From Mesorhizobium loti (GTDB taxonomy: Bacteria > Pseudomonadota > Alphaproteobacteria > Rhizobiales > Rhizobiaceae): a stretch of DNA of 64,000 bases. Under the pieces are notes generated by a model. The model was given only the letters and a program-made list of their open reading frames with translations. It was not told the origin of the DNA and made no database searches. The translations under genes and the position numbers were made by a program. The DNA lies in assembly GCA_002356515.1 (NCBI GenBank), contig AP017605.1, positions 4,783,001-4,847,000 on the forward strand. Reading direction: 5' to 3'. Below are positions 45,361-54,465 of the stretch, piece after piece (the first letter of the stretch is position 1; each line of letters opens with the position of its first letter).

Positions 45361-46631
45361 CCGGCGGCGCCGTTTGGTCCAAGCCCGTCGCGAACGGCGT
45401 CGCGGATCGCTTGCGGGCCGAACCTTGCCCATACCGCCTGATGCGCTCGAAGGCGTTGCCGTGCCCTGCGTTCGGGATCGAGACAGAGTCCGATCGCCAT
45501 CTCGGCAAGCGTTCCGTCGGATTGAGACAGCAGCACCTCGTCGTTTTCGATCAGGTCCAGGCCTTCGGCCGCGATCGGCGTGGCGACCACCGGCACGCCG
45601 GCGGCCATGGCTTCAAGGATCTTGATGCGTGTGCCGCCGCCCGCCGTCAGCGGGACGATGGTGAGATGCGCGCTGGACAACAGCGGCGCCACATCCGCGG
45701 GATCTTCGATGAGCTCCACGCCAGGCAATCTGGCCAATGCCTGCACCTCCGGTTTTGGGGTGCGTCCAGCCAGGATGAGCCTGGCACCCGGCAGGGCGTT
45801 TCGGATACGGGGCAGTATGAAACTGGCCAGGCGCTGGGCGGCATCGACGTTTGGCGGATAGGCGAGATGGCCGATGAACACGATCACCGGAAAGCCGTTG
45901 CCGGTCGACGGTTCGGCGGGCAGGCGCCCGAGACCATCCCCGGCTTGCGGAATTCCGTTCGGAACAACGTCGATCGGGATCTCGTGCCGGGAAAGCGTCA
46001 TCAGCTTCTGGCGATCCGGGTTCGAACAAACCCACACCCTGTCGACAAGGGACAGCGCTTTTCTTTCAAGGTACCGGACGCCGAATGCTGCTGCGCTTCG
46101 CCTGGCGCTGAGGCGCCTGATCTGTCCGGCCAGGTCGGACTCGACATTGTGCATGTCGAGAATGAGCTGCGCCGCCAGCGGCCGCAGGGGCCGCAGCAGC
46201 TTGAACAGGCCGACACCCTCGACAATGATGGTGTCAGGGCGGAATTCACGGGCGAGCGCCTCAAGCCGCGGCAGCGCGGAACGCGGTATGCGATTCTCTA
46301 ACCTTGAGCGCCACCAACCGATCGAGGCCGTGCGGGGCTCCCCCTCGATCGACAGGGCCTCGACCCGGATCAATGGATCAGGCGCATTCTTTACTTTGTT
46401 CGGCTTGACCGAAACCAGGCAGACCGGTCCGAACCTGGCGGCCGCTTCGGCGTTGCGGTAGTTTCTCAGATCCGAACCTGAAGCCGGCGGAAAGCCCGGG
46501 TCGTGCGACACGATCAGCGTGCGCCTCTGGGCCGCCCGCTCAGGCTTGCCGACAGCCGGTTGCGCGCCTGTGCCGTTCAATGCGGATGGCTGGGGCTTTG
46601 CGCCAGGCAGGGGGCCCAATTCAGATGGCAT
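45357..46631 (-). CDS. Glycosyltransferase family 4 protein
   Basis: This 424-residue GT-B enzyme has a dispensable N-terminal 35 residues, then RTLIVSHDPGFPPASGSDLRNY. The C-terminal half has the donor-site pattern VPNGI, FIGHLAYPPNVDAA, and GGGTRIKILEAMAAGVPVVAT with the E-x7-E type glutamates. It probably builds an exopolysaccharide or lipopolysaccharide side chain from a nucleotide sugar. It is coupled to the downstream two-domain glycosyltransferase gene. Confidence 0.88.
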   Translation of the reverse strand: MPSELGPLPGAKPQPSALNGTGAQPAVGKPERAAQRRTLIVSHDPGFPPASGSDLRNYRNAEAAARFGPVCLVSVKPNKVKNAPDPLIRVEALSIEGEPRTASIGWWRSRLENRIPRSALPRLEALAREFRPDTIIVEGVGLFKLLRPLRPLAAQLILDMHNVESDLAGQIRRLSARRSAAAFGVRYLERKALSLVDRVWVCSNPDRQKLMTLSRHEIPIDVVPNGIPQAGDGLGRLPAEPSTGNGFPVIVFIGHLAYPPNVDAAQRLASFILPRIRNALPGARLILAGRTPKPEVQALARLPGVELIEDPADVAPLLSSAHLTIVPLTAGGGTRIKILEAMAAGVPVVATPIAAEGLDLIENDEVLLSQSDGTLAEMAIGLCLDPERRARQRLRAHQAVWARFGPQAIRDAVRDGLGPNGAAG

Positions 46632-46748
46632 TCAGTACGATTCCGTGATCACAAGCATCAGCGCCACCTTGTTTAGCTGAACAAGGCTTTCGTCAAGCAC
46701 TGTATCTTTTGAATACTGTCGCTTCGAGTCCTCGGCGCGCAGCCAGGC

Positions 46749-48278
46749 TCATCGCCTCGACCAGGCCAGCCAGCGCGCCGCCAGACGCCGGCGCAAGGAG
46801 GTGAACCGGGTTCGCCTGTAGGCGTCTCCCGCCATCTTGATGCCTTGTGCCTGCGTCGGAAAGGGATGGATGACATCGGCCAGGGCATGCAATCCCATGC
46901 CCGACCTTATGGCGAGCGTCACCGCATTGATCATCTCGCCGGCATGGGCGGCGACGACCGTCGCCCCCAGGATGCGGTCGGATCCCTCCCGGACATGGAT
47001 CTTGACGAACCCTTCCTCCTCGCCGTCCATCACGGCGCGGGCGACATCATGCATCAGCACCGTATAGGTCTTGACCGGGATGCCGTTCCGCCGTGCCTCG
47101 ATCGGATAGAGCCCGACATGCGCGATCTCCGGATCGGTATAGGTGCACCAGGGAACGACGAGGTCGCTGAGCCTTTCGCGGCCGCGAAACAGGGCATTGC
47201 GCACGACGATGCGTGCCGTCGCTTCGGCGGTATGGGTGAACTTGTACTCCAGGCACACATCGCCCGCCGCGTAGATGTGCGGATTTGTGGTTCTCAGGTG
47301 ATCGTCCACCTTGATGCCGTTGGCATCATACGCCACCCCGGCCTCTTCCAGGCCGAGACCCCTGACATTGGGCGAACGGCCGACGCCGGTGATGATCTCG
47401 TCGACAGAGATCGTCGTCGTGTCGCCGTCCCGCAAAAGGTCGGCGAACTTCTTGCCGCCTTCCCTGCGCACCGCCACCACTTCGGTGTTCAGGCGCACCT
47501 CGATCCCTTCGCGTGCCAGCGCGTCCGAAAGGATCTGCGCGGCGTCACGTTCCTCGCCGGGCAGGAACATCGGATCGCTCTGCGCCAGGATGACCTTCGA
47601 CCCGAGCAGGCAGAAGGCCTGCGCCGTCTCGCAGCCAAGCGGCCCGCCGCCGATGACCAGCAGCCGCTCAGGACATTTTGTGAGGTTGAACATGCTCTCA
47701 TTGTCGAGATAGCCGGCCTCGGCAAGTCCAGGGATCGCCGGCCCGCTCGGATGCGCACCGGTCGCGACCAGTGCCTTCGTGAACCGCAGCGTCTTGCCGG
47801 CGACATCAACCGTGTCCGGCCCACCAAAGCGCGCTTCGCCGAAATAGAGGTCGATGCCTTCTGAAGCGATCACCGCGGCCGAATCGGCGCGGCTGAGCCG
47901 CTGCCGGATCTGCCGCATCCGCATCATCGCCCGCTCGAAGTCGACAGGAAGACGCGTCGGCGTGTCGCCGCCGAAATTCTCGGCATCGCGCATGTCGGCA
48001 TAGAGCCTGGCCGTGCGGATGATCGACTTCGACGGGATGCCGCCGACATTGATGCAGGCGCCGCCGATCAGCCCGCGCTCGATCAGCGCGACTTTGGCGC
48101 CAAGGCTCGCGGCGTCACGCGCCGCGGTCAGCCCGGCCGGCCCGGCGCCGATGACGACGAGATTGTACTGGCCGTCGGGGGTCGGGTTCTTCCAATGCGG
48201 CGGATGCGCGGCCCGGACCAGGTCGACGTCGTTGCGGTCGACAGGGAAAGCGGCGGCCTTTGTCCGTTCACGCGACAT
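46749..48278 (-). CDS. MerA/Lpd-type pyridine nucleotide-disulfide oxidoreductase lacking one active-site cysteine
   Basis: This 509-residue protein has the complete FAD and NAD(P) domains (VVIGAGPAGLTAARDAA, VIGGGPLGCETAQAF, IYAAGDV) and the dimerisation domain with IHPFPTQAQGIKMAGD (His at about 472). The redox-active disulfide site reads GGACINVGGIPSKS: Cys75 is kept, but residue 80 is glycine where family members have cysteine. Disulfide chemistry, and so mercuric or lipoamide reduction, should not work in the usual way. A Cys75-only mechanism or a quinone/NADH oxidase role is possible. It overlaps the preceding glucoamylase-family gene by 11 bases and has no merR/merT nearby. Confidence 0.88.
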   Translation of the reverse strand: MSRERTKAAAFPVDRNDVDLVRAAHPPHWKNPTPDGQYNLVVIGAGPAGLTAARDAASLGAKVALIERGLIGGACINVGGIPSKSIIRTARLYADMRDAENFGGDTPTRLPVDFERAMMRMRQIRQRLSRADSAAVIASEGIDLYFGEARFGGPDTVDVAGKTLRFTKALVATGAHPSGPAIPGLAEAGYLDNESMFNLTKCPERLLVIGGGPLGCETAQAFCLLGSKVILAQSDPMFLPGEERDAAQILSDALAREGIEVRLNTEVVAVRREGGKKFADLLRDGDTTTISVDEIITGVGRSPNVRGLGLEEAGVAYDANGIKVDDHLRTTNPHIYAAGDVCLEYKFTHTAEATARIVVRNALFRGRERLSDLVVPWCTYTDPEIAHVGLYPIEARRNGIPVKTYTVLMHDVARAVMDGEEEGFVKIHVREGSDRILGATVVAAHAGEMINAVTLAIRSGMGLHALADVIHPFPTQAQGIKMAGDAYRRTRFTSLRRRLAARWLAWSRR

Positions 48279-49683
48279 TATGGGCCCCCGATGCGGAGCC
48301 TGAAGGCTGTGCCAGCCAGCCGCCGGTGAAGCCCGCCTTGCCCAGGCCGCGGCGGATGTGGGGATTGGAGCCCATCAGCTCCCAGATCAGGCGCGAGCGG
48401 TGGTTCTCGATCATCATCACCACGATGCCCTGGTCCAGCCCGTAGTGGCCCTCCGACACCCAGCCGTTGCGGCCGAATTTTCGCCGGTTGGCCAAGGTCG
48501 GATTGAAGCCGCTCGGCAGGCGGAAATTGTCGATCACCTCGGGGTAGCGCTCGCCGAGATGGCGCAAGGCGGCGAGGCAGATGTCGGGCGCGAAGGGCAG
48601 CGACGCCGGATAGGACCATGGCGCGATCGTCCCGTCATCCGGCCCGAACGGTGCGCCACGCGCCGCATAGCCGGAAAACCGGTGCCGCCGTCGCTCGACA
48701 CTGGCGCGGAAGCCGCCCGGCCCGTCTCCCGCCGAAAGCCCCCAAAGGTTTTCACCATAGCCGTCAAAGCCATAGGGGTTGTGGCGGGCATAGTCGCGGT
48801 GCAGATAGGTCGAACGGCGGCTGTTCTCGAAATAATCCGAGTTCTTCTCGCGCATGAAGGCATCGCGGATGCCGGCGAAATCGATCCAGGCATGCGAGAA
48901 CTGGTGCATGAACAGCGGGCCGCCATAGAGCACGTCATGGCCGTAGATGTTTTCCCACTGGTAGGTCGCCGTCCAAGCCTCGTAACTGTCGTTGGAGGTC
49001 GGGCTGTCGGGTGAAGCCATCGACAATACGTAGAGGATGGTCGCCTCGTTGTAGCCTTCCCAGCCATAGTGGAGGAAACCGCTCTTCGGCTTCCAGCCTT
49101 GCCGCAAGGTGGGGCTTTTGCCTTGCGCCCAGCGCCAGTCGACGCGCCGGTAGATCGCTTCGGCCAGTTGGCGGATTTCGGCTTCCTGTTCATTCTCGCC
49201 GGAGAAATAGGCGCCGGCCACCAGCATCCCGGCCAACAGCAAGGCGGTGTCCACCATCGACAACTCGCAGCGCCAGACGCGCAGCCCGGTGCGCATGTCG
49301 AGGAAGTGGTAGTAGAAACCCTTGTGGCCGGTGACCTCGTCACCACCGCCTTGCGTGCTGGTCGAGAAGAAACGCAGCGCCGCAAGCGTAAGCTCCTTCG
49401 CCGCCGCGCGCGTCATCCAGCCGCGCTCGACGCCGATCGGATAGCAGGAGAGGGCGAAACCGACGACGGCGATGCTGGCCGGCGAATTCGGCCGCGACGT
49501 GTCGGCGACCAGACCGTTGTCGGGGTTCACAGTCTCCAGGAAATAGCCGAAGGCCGCGCGCTGATAGCGGTCCAGAAGCTCGTCATCAGAGAGTGCTGCA
49601 GGATCTGCTTCAGGCAAGCGATACGATCTCCAGCCTGATGGCCGCGACTCCTGTCGATCGCGCGGCGCCGGTGCGGTGGCCAT
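48268..49683 (-). CDS. Glucoamylase-family (PF10091) protein
   Basis: This 471-residue (alpha/alpha)6-barrel glycosidase-like protein has a DRYQRAAFGYFLETVNPDNGLV start, typical GFYYHFLDMRTG, YGWEGYNEATILYVL, MHQFSHAWIDF and GLDQGIVVMMIENHRS stretches. Bacterial relatives act on beta-glucans or resemble the phosphorylase-linked domain of cyclic beta-glucan synthase. No signal peptide is visible, so it may work in the cytoplasm. It is first in a two-gene unit with the MerA-like gene. Confidence 0.85.
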   Translation of the reverse strand: MATAPAPRDRQESRPSGWRSYRLPEADPAALSDDELLDRYQRAAFGYFLETVNPDNGLVADTSRPNSPASIAVVGFALSCYPIGVERGWMTRAAAKELTLAALRFFSTSTQGGGDEVTGHKGFYYHFLDMRTGLRVWRCELSMVDTALLLAGMLVAGAYFSGENEQEAEIRQLAEAIYRRVDWRWAQGKSPTLRQGWKPKSGFLHYGWEGYNEATILYVLSMASPDSPTSNDSYEAWTATYQWENIYGHDVLYGGPLFMHQFSHAWIDFAGIRDAFMREKNSDYFENSRRSTYLHRDYARHNPYGFDGYGENLWGLSAGDGPGGFRASVERRRHRFSGYAARGAPFGPDDGTIAPWSYPASLPFAPDICLAALRHLGERYPEVIDNFRLPSGFNPTLANRRKFGRNGWVSEGHYGLDQGIVVMMIENHRSRLIWELMGSNPHIRRGLGKAGFTGGWLAQPSGSASGAHNVA

Positions 49684-49847
49684 GGGTCATCGCCAAATTG
49701 TCTCGTCGTGTCATGGCTTTCCCGCAAATCCTGTTCTGTCGCCGCCCATACAGACATCGGCGACTATACGCCTGTCCAGTTCCGATGGTTGCCTCGTCAC
49801 GCGGAATTGTAGTTGCACCGGCCAATGTGGGGATGTTCCGGCCCGGA

Positions 49848-50600
49848 TCAATAAGTGGCGCGGCCGCCGGAAACGTCGAAGACGGCGGCGGTCGTGAACG
49901 AGCATTCTTCCGAGGCGATCCAGCAGATCAGCGCCGCCACTTCCTCGACTTCGCCAAAGCGCGCCATCGGAATCTTGGACAGCATGAAGTCGATGTGCTC
50001 CTGTTTCATCTGCTTGAAGATCGCCGTGCGCACGGCCGCCGGCGTCACGCAATTCACCGTCACCTTGGTCTTGGCCAGTTCCTTGCCGAGCGACTTGGTC
50101 AGGCCGATCACCGCGGCCTTGGACGTGCTGTAGGCGGAAGCATTGGGATTGCCTTCCTTGCCGGCGATCGAGGCGATATTGACGATGCGGCCGTAGTTGC
50201 GTTCCAGCATGTGCGGCACCAGCGCCTTGTTGCAGTAGAAGACGCCGTTGATGTTGATGTCGATGACCTTTTGCCAATCCTCGACCGAATAGGCCCAGGT
50301 CGTCATGTTCGGTCCGGTGATCGCAGCGCTTGTGACCAGGATGTCGACACCGCCAAGCGCTTCAATCGTTCGTACGGCGGCGCCTTGAACGCCGGCGGCG
50401 TCGGCGACGTCAATGGCAACACCGTGCAGGCCAGGGATGACAGCCTTCGCCTGTTCGATCTGGGCCGGATCGCGATCCCAGACGCTGACGCGCCCGCCTT
50501 CCTCGACGATCCTTTGCGCAACCGCCATGCCGATACCCGAGGCCCCGCCGGTGATGACCGCCGATCGGCTGGCGAAGCGTCCCGCGAAGTTCATCGGCAT
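49848..50600 (-). CDS. SDR-family oxidoreductase
   Basis: This 250-residue classical SDR has AVITGGASGIGMAVAQRI at the coenzyme site, a NIASIAG serine and YSTSK catalytic tetrad, and a C-terminal FDVSGGRATY. It resembles 3-oxoacyl-ACP reductase-like and sugar or 3-hydroxybutyrate dehydrogenases; the substrate is not predictable. ATG 50600 has a strong GGGAG upstream. It stands alone between the glucoamylase-family gene and the toxin-antitoxin pair. Confidence 0.9.
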   Translation of the reverse strand: MPMNFAGRFASRSAVITGGASGIGMAVAQRIVEEGGRVSVWDRDPAQIEQAKAVIPGLHGVAIDVADAAGVQGAAVRTIEALGGVDILVTSAAITGPNMTTWAYSVEDWQKVIDININGVFYCNKALVPHMLERNYGRIVNIASIAGKEGNPNASAYSTSKAAVIGLTKSLGKELAKTKVTVNCVTPAAVRTAIFKQMKQEHIDFMLSKIPMARFGEVEEVAALICWIASEECSFTTAAVFDVSGGRATY

Positions 50601-50762
50601 CTCATTCTCCCTGCATGTCGGCTGATGGCGCCTTCGTGGAGACTGTGGGGGCACGGTCGATCGAGTTCAAGCCGACATGCAGATCGATCGTCTGGGCCAA
50701 TGAGGCTATGGCGATTCCCTCGATCTGGGACGGACCTCAGATTTCAGGTGCGATCCCTGGTC

Positions 50763-50781
50763 GGTATGATATTATCACACC
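50763..50781. promoter_or_regulatory. Palindromic operator before parD
   Basis: GGTATGATATTATCACACC is a 19-base near-perfect inverted repeat (GGTnTGATA n TATCAnACC), 19 bases upstream of the antitoxin start. It fits the autoregulatory site of a ribbon-helix-helix antitoxin and covers the likely -10. Confidence 0.65.
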
Positions 50782-50799
50782 ACGCTCGCAGGAGACATC

Positions 50800-51078
50800 A
50801 TGGCCGCCACCGAAAAACGCACCTTCAGCCTGCCAACGGAGCAGGCTGCCTTCATCGATCGTCTGGTTGAATCAGGTACCTATGCGACGAGCAGCGAAGT
50901 GATCCGCGCCGGGCTTCGCGCCCTGCAAGAGCGCGACGCGGCCGTCGAGCGTTGGTTACGCGAGGAGGTCGTGCCGACCTATGACAGATGGAAGGCGGAC
51001 CCTAACGGTATCTCGCGAGAAGAAATGGCAGAGCGGGCGCGCAAGCGTCACCAAGCGCGTTTGCAGAGGGATGCGTGA
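50800..51078 (+). CDS. parD: ParD-family antitoxin
   Basis: This 92-residue protein has an N-terminal ribbon-helix-helix (KRTFSLPTEQAAFIDRLVESG, TYATSSEVIRAGLRAL) that binds DNA as a dimer, and a charged C-terminal part that would wrap the toxin. AGGAG precedes ATG 50800. Its stop overlaps the toxin start (GTGA). A palindromic operator lies directly upstream. Confidence 0.92.
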   Translation: MAATEKRTFSLPTEQAAFIDRLVESGTYATSSEVIRAGLRALQERDAAVERWLREEVVPTYDRWKADPNGISREEMAERARKRHQARLQRDA

Positions 51079-51374
51079 AGCAACGGGCTATCATTTATGC
51101 CGCCAAAGCCGGCGACGATCTCGACTGGATCTATGACACCATTGCGGACGCTAGCAGCGCCTCCACGGCCGATCGCTACGACCAACGCATCAGGGCATTC
51201 TGCGAAAACCTTGAATACGGCTCTGAGCGAGGCTCGCGTAGGAACGACCTGCGGCCGGGGCTTCGCGTAATCGGATTTGAGCGCCGCGTCACCGTTGCTT
51301 TCATCGTGGAACCCGACCAAGTGGTAATATTACGCGTGTTCTATGGCGGGGCCAATTGGGAGGATGAGCTGTAA
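51075..51374 (+). CDS. parE: ParE-family toxin
   Basis: This 99-residue RelE/ParE-superfamily protein has YAAKAGDDLDWIYDTIAD, YDQRIRAFCENLEYGSERGSRRNDLRPGLRVIGFERRVTVAF and the terminal VVILRVFYGG, all standard for ParE. ParE toxins poison DNA gyrase. It uses a GTG start coupled to parD. It appears intact. Confidence 0.92.
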   Translation: MKQRAIIYAAKAGDDLDWIYDTIADASSASTADRYDQRIRAFCENLEYGSERGSRRNDLRPGLRVIGFERRVTVAFIVEPDQVVILRVFYGGANWEDEL

Positions 51375-51419
51375 ATTGCCACGGGAAAGCCACAAACCGG
51401 GTAGGTGCGTAGAGCCTGG

Positions 51420-52193
51420 TTATCCATCCACCCGATGCTGAAAAAACTGCAAAAACAGCTCCCGCTCGGTGGTGATGTCGAGCTTCTCATAGATGCGCCG
51501 GCGATGGTTTTTGACGGTGCCGACCGTGATGCCGAGACGCTCGGCGATGTTGGCGGTCGGATGGCCGGCGAGGATCAACTGGACGAGTTCCCGCTCGCGC
51601 AGCGACAGTTCCGGCCACAGGCTCATAGGGATGGTGGGTTCCTGCCGCGGCGAGGCGCCGGGGCCAGTCGGCGCCGAGGTGCGGAAGAACTCGCGTCCGC
51701 GTGCCTTGATGTCCAGCGCGTGCAGCGCCTCGAACACCGGTAGGCGCTCGTCCAAGAGAGCGATCTCGCTGTCCTTGAACGAACTGGTCGAGCGGTCGAG
51801 GAAGATGCCCAGGCACCAATCGCCGCCATCGGCCAGCATGATGCCGACCTCGTCGCAGATTTCCGACTGCGCCAGGAAGCCGGCTATGTACTGGCCGCGT
51901 TTGGCTTCTTCGTCCGCCAGTCCCTTGAGTGGCAGGATGCCCAGCCTGCGCTCGCGCCGCCACGAGGCATAGAACGGGTCGAAGACATAGTAATTGTCGA
52001 GATAGCGTCGCACCATCTCGTCCGAGAAGCGCCGGTGCTTGACGAATTCGGGCGTCTTGGTCGCAGAATACCGGGTGACCGTCACCAGATCATGCGCAAT
52101 GTCGGCGCCGATCAGGTCGATCAGGCAGTCGACATGCCGGTCGGTGCCGGTGGCCGCGATCGCTTTGGCGAGCGGCGCCCAGATATTGCTCAT
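51420..52193 (-). CDS. LuxR-family transcriptional regulator
   Basis: This 257-residue regulator has a C-terminal LuxR HTH (ELSLRERELVQLILAGHPTANIAERLGITVGTVKNHRRRIYEKL, about residues 196-240). The N-terminal sensor has FVKHRRFSDEMVRRYLDNYYVFDPFYASW, a PAS/GAF or autoinducer-like domain with no clear homoserine-lactone signature. ATG 52193 follows AAGGA at seven bases; ATG 52199 is too close to that site. It is divergent from the acetone carboxylase operon across 116 bases and is its likely activator. Confidence 0.88.
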   Translation of the reverse strand: MSNIWAPLAKAIAATGTDRHVDCLIDLIGADIAHDLVTVTRYSATKTPEFVKHRRFSDEMVRRYLDNYYVFDPFYASWRRERRLGILPLKGLADEEAKRGQYIAGFLAQSEICDEVGIMLADGGDWCLGIFLDRSTSSFKDSEIALLDERLPVFEALHALDIKARGREFFRTSAPTGPGASPRQEPTIPMSLWPELSLRERELVQLILAGHPTANIAERLGITVGTVKNHRRRIYEKLDITTERELFLQFFQHRVDG

Positions 52194-52309
52194 GCGCATG
52201 TCCTTTTCTCGGCGAACCGCGCCTGCCCGTCATTGTGTCTTTAGGCATATGGCGCGATCCGCACGATCGAATCTAGCCTGCGGTCATTCTCGAAGAGGGA
52301 AGGCGACCC

Positions 52310-54451
52310 GTGGACCAGATCACTACAAACCCCATTGTCATCGGCATCGACGCCGGCGGCACCATGACCGACACGATCCTTGTCGATCAGGACGGCCACT
52401 TCAAGATCGGCAAGTCGGCGACGACGCCGAAGAACGAGGCCGAGGGCTTCCTCGCCTCTGCGGAGGACGCGGCCGATGCCTGGGGCATCTCGCTGGAGCA
52501 GCTGTTTTCCGGCGTCAACGTGGTGCTCTATTCCGGCACCGGCATGCTCAATACGCTGTTGTCGCGAACCGGCCGCCGGCTCGGCCTGATCACCACCAAG
52601 GGCCTCGAGGACATGATCCTGATGGGCCGCGGCCTGCAGGCCTGGGCGGATTATTCCTATGCCGACCGCCTGCACGCGGTGACGCACCAGCATCCCAATC
52701 CGCTTGTGCCGCGCCGCCGCACCCATGGCGTCACCGAGCGGATCGACCAGTTCGGCGACATCATCCTGCCGCTCTACGAACATGAGGTCGCGACCGCCGC
52801 CAGGAAGCTGATCGCCGACAAGGTCGAGGGCATCTGCATCATGACGATCTTCTCGCACGTCAATCCCGTGCACGAGAAACGCATCGCTGAGATCTGCCGC
52901 GAGGAGATCGCCAAGGCCGGCGCTGACATCCTCGTCTACACCAGCCACGAGGTGCGTCCGGTCATCCGCGAGCAGTCGCGGCTGAACTCGGTGCTGATCG
53001 AGGCCTATGCCACCTCGCGCGGCCGCAAGCAGCTCAAGGGCATCGAGGACGTCGCCAAGAAATACGGCTTCAAATATGGCGTGCAGACGCTGCTGTCCTT
53101 CGGTGGCCTGACCTCGATCAACCATCCGCGCCTGCATGAAACCATGATCTCCGGCCCGATCGGTGGCATTCTGGGCGCGGCCTATGTCGGCAAGCTGATC
53201 GGCAACGACTCGCTGATCTGCTCGGATATGGGCGGCACCTCCTTCGACATGGGCGTCATCACCCGTGGCCAGACGCGGATCGAGAACGAGCCGCTGATGG
53301 ACCGCTTCAAGCTCAACGTGCCGACGCTGCATCTCGACACGATCGGCGCCGGCGCCGGCATGATCCTCAAGGTCGACCCGCTGACCAAGAAGGTCTCGCT
53401 CGGGCCGGAAAGTGCGGGCTCCGATCCCGGTCCGATCTGCTTTGCCAAGGGCGGCACCGAGCCGACCATCGCCGATTGCGACGCCATCCTCGGCCGCCTC
53501 AACCCGCACTATTTTCTCGGCGGCAAGGTCGTGCTGCAGGTCGAGAAGGCGAGGGCAGCCTTCGAGGAGAAATGCTCGCGCCTGCTCGGCGTCGGCGTCG
53601 AGGAAGCTGCCGAAGGCATGATCGACATGCTGGAGGCCGACGCCAACAACGCATTGCGCCGCGTCATCTCCGGTCAGGGCATCCACCCCTCGGAGTTCAC
53701 GCTGCTCTCCTATGGCGGCTCGGGCCCGTTGCATCTGGCCGGCTGCTCCAGGGGCATCGGCTTCAAGGACATCATCACCTTCCAGTTCGCCGCCGCCTTC
53801 TCGGCCTTCGGCTGCACCACCGCCGATTTCATGCGCCGCCATTCCGTGTCGACGCAGCACGACATCGGCGCACGCGCCGGCGATGACGAGCTGCTCGCCT
53901 TCGGCAAGAAGGTCACCAATGTCTGGGACGATCTGACCAAGGCGGCTGTCGACGAAATGATCGAGGACGGCCATGCGCGCGAAAAGATCAAGACCGTGCC
54001 GTTCCTGATGATGCGCTACACCGGCCAGCTCGAGGACGTCGAGGTGATGGCGCCGCTGTCGGCTATTCAATCACCCGATGACATGCGCAAGGTTATCGAC
54101 GAGTTCGAAGCGGTCTATGCCAAGGTCAACCACCGCGTCTCGCGCTATGGCGAAGCCGGCTTCTCGATCACCGAGCTTGGTCTCATCGCCACGGCCGACA
54201 AGGTCAAGCCGGTGCTCTTGAAGCGGCCGCTCGGCAAGTCGGATCCGGCATCCGCCCACAAGGGCGTGCGCGACGCCTATATTGGCGGCCGCTGGCACAA
54301 GGCCAATCTCTACGAGATGGACTTGCTGCAGCCCGGTCACGAAGTGATCGGGCCGGCCATCATCGAACATCCCGCCACGACGCTCGTCGTTCACCCGCAG
54401 GACCGTGTCCATGTCGATGAATGGACGCTGCTGCACTACACCCACGCTTGA
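52310..54451 (+). CDS. acxA: Acetone carboxylase beta subunit (hydantoinase A/oxoprolinase family)
   Basis: This 713-residue subunit has an ASKHA-type ATP site: VIGIDAGGTMTDTILVD at the N-terminus, ICSDMGGTSFDMGV in the middle and SYGGSGPLHLAG later. The size matches the 717-residue acetone carboxylase beta subunit that phosphorylates acetone or bicarbonate with ATP. The next two genes encode the alpha and zinc-binding gamma subunits in the known order, which favours acetone carboxylase over hydantoinase or acetophenone carboxylase. The gene follows AAGGCGACCC at 52310. Confidence 0.88.
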   Translation: MDQITTNPIVIGIDAGGTMTDTILVDQDGHFKIGKSATTPKNEAEGFLASAEDAADAWGISLEQLFSGVNVVLYSGTGMLNTLLSRTGRRLGLITTKGLEDMILMGRGLQAWADYSYADRLHAVTHQHPNPLVPRRRTHGVTERIDQFGDIILPLYEHEVATAARKLIADKVEGICIMTIFSHVNPVHEKRIAEICREEIAKAGADILVYTSHEVRPVIREQSRLNSVLIEAYATSRGRKQLKGIEDVAKKYGFKYGVQTLLSFGGLTSINHPRLHETMISGPIGGILGAAYVGKLIGNDSLICSDMGGTSFDMGVITRGQTRIENEPLMDRFKLNVPTLHLDTIGAGAGMILKVDPLTKKVSLGPESAGSDPGPICFAKGGTEPTIADCDAILGRLNPHYFLGGKVVLQVEKARAAFEEKCSRLLGVGVEEAAEGMIDMLEADANNALRRVISGQGIHPSEFTLLSYGGSGPLHLAGCSRGIGFKDIITFQFAAAFSAFGCTTADFMRRHSVSTQHDIGARAGDDELLAFGKKVTNVWDDLTKAAVDEMIEDGHAREKIKTVPFLMMRYTGQLEDVEVMAPLSAIQSPDDMRKVIDEFEAVYAKVNHRVSRYGEAGFSITELGLIATADKVKPVLLKRPLGKSDPASAHKGVRDAYIGGRWHKANLYEMDLLQPGHEVIGPAIIEHPATTLVVHPQDRVHVDEWTLLHYTHA

Positions 54452-54465
54452 GAAGGGCGAACGCC

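Noticed and set aside
46749..48278. A working mercury-resistance determinant
   Set aside because: One active-site cysteine is missing, no N-terminal HMA domain or C-terminal cysteine pair is present, and there is no merR, merT or merP nearby.
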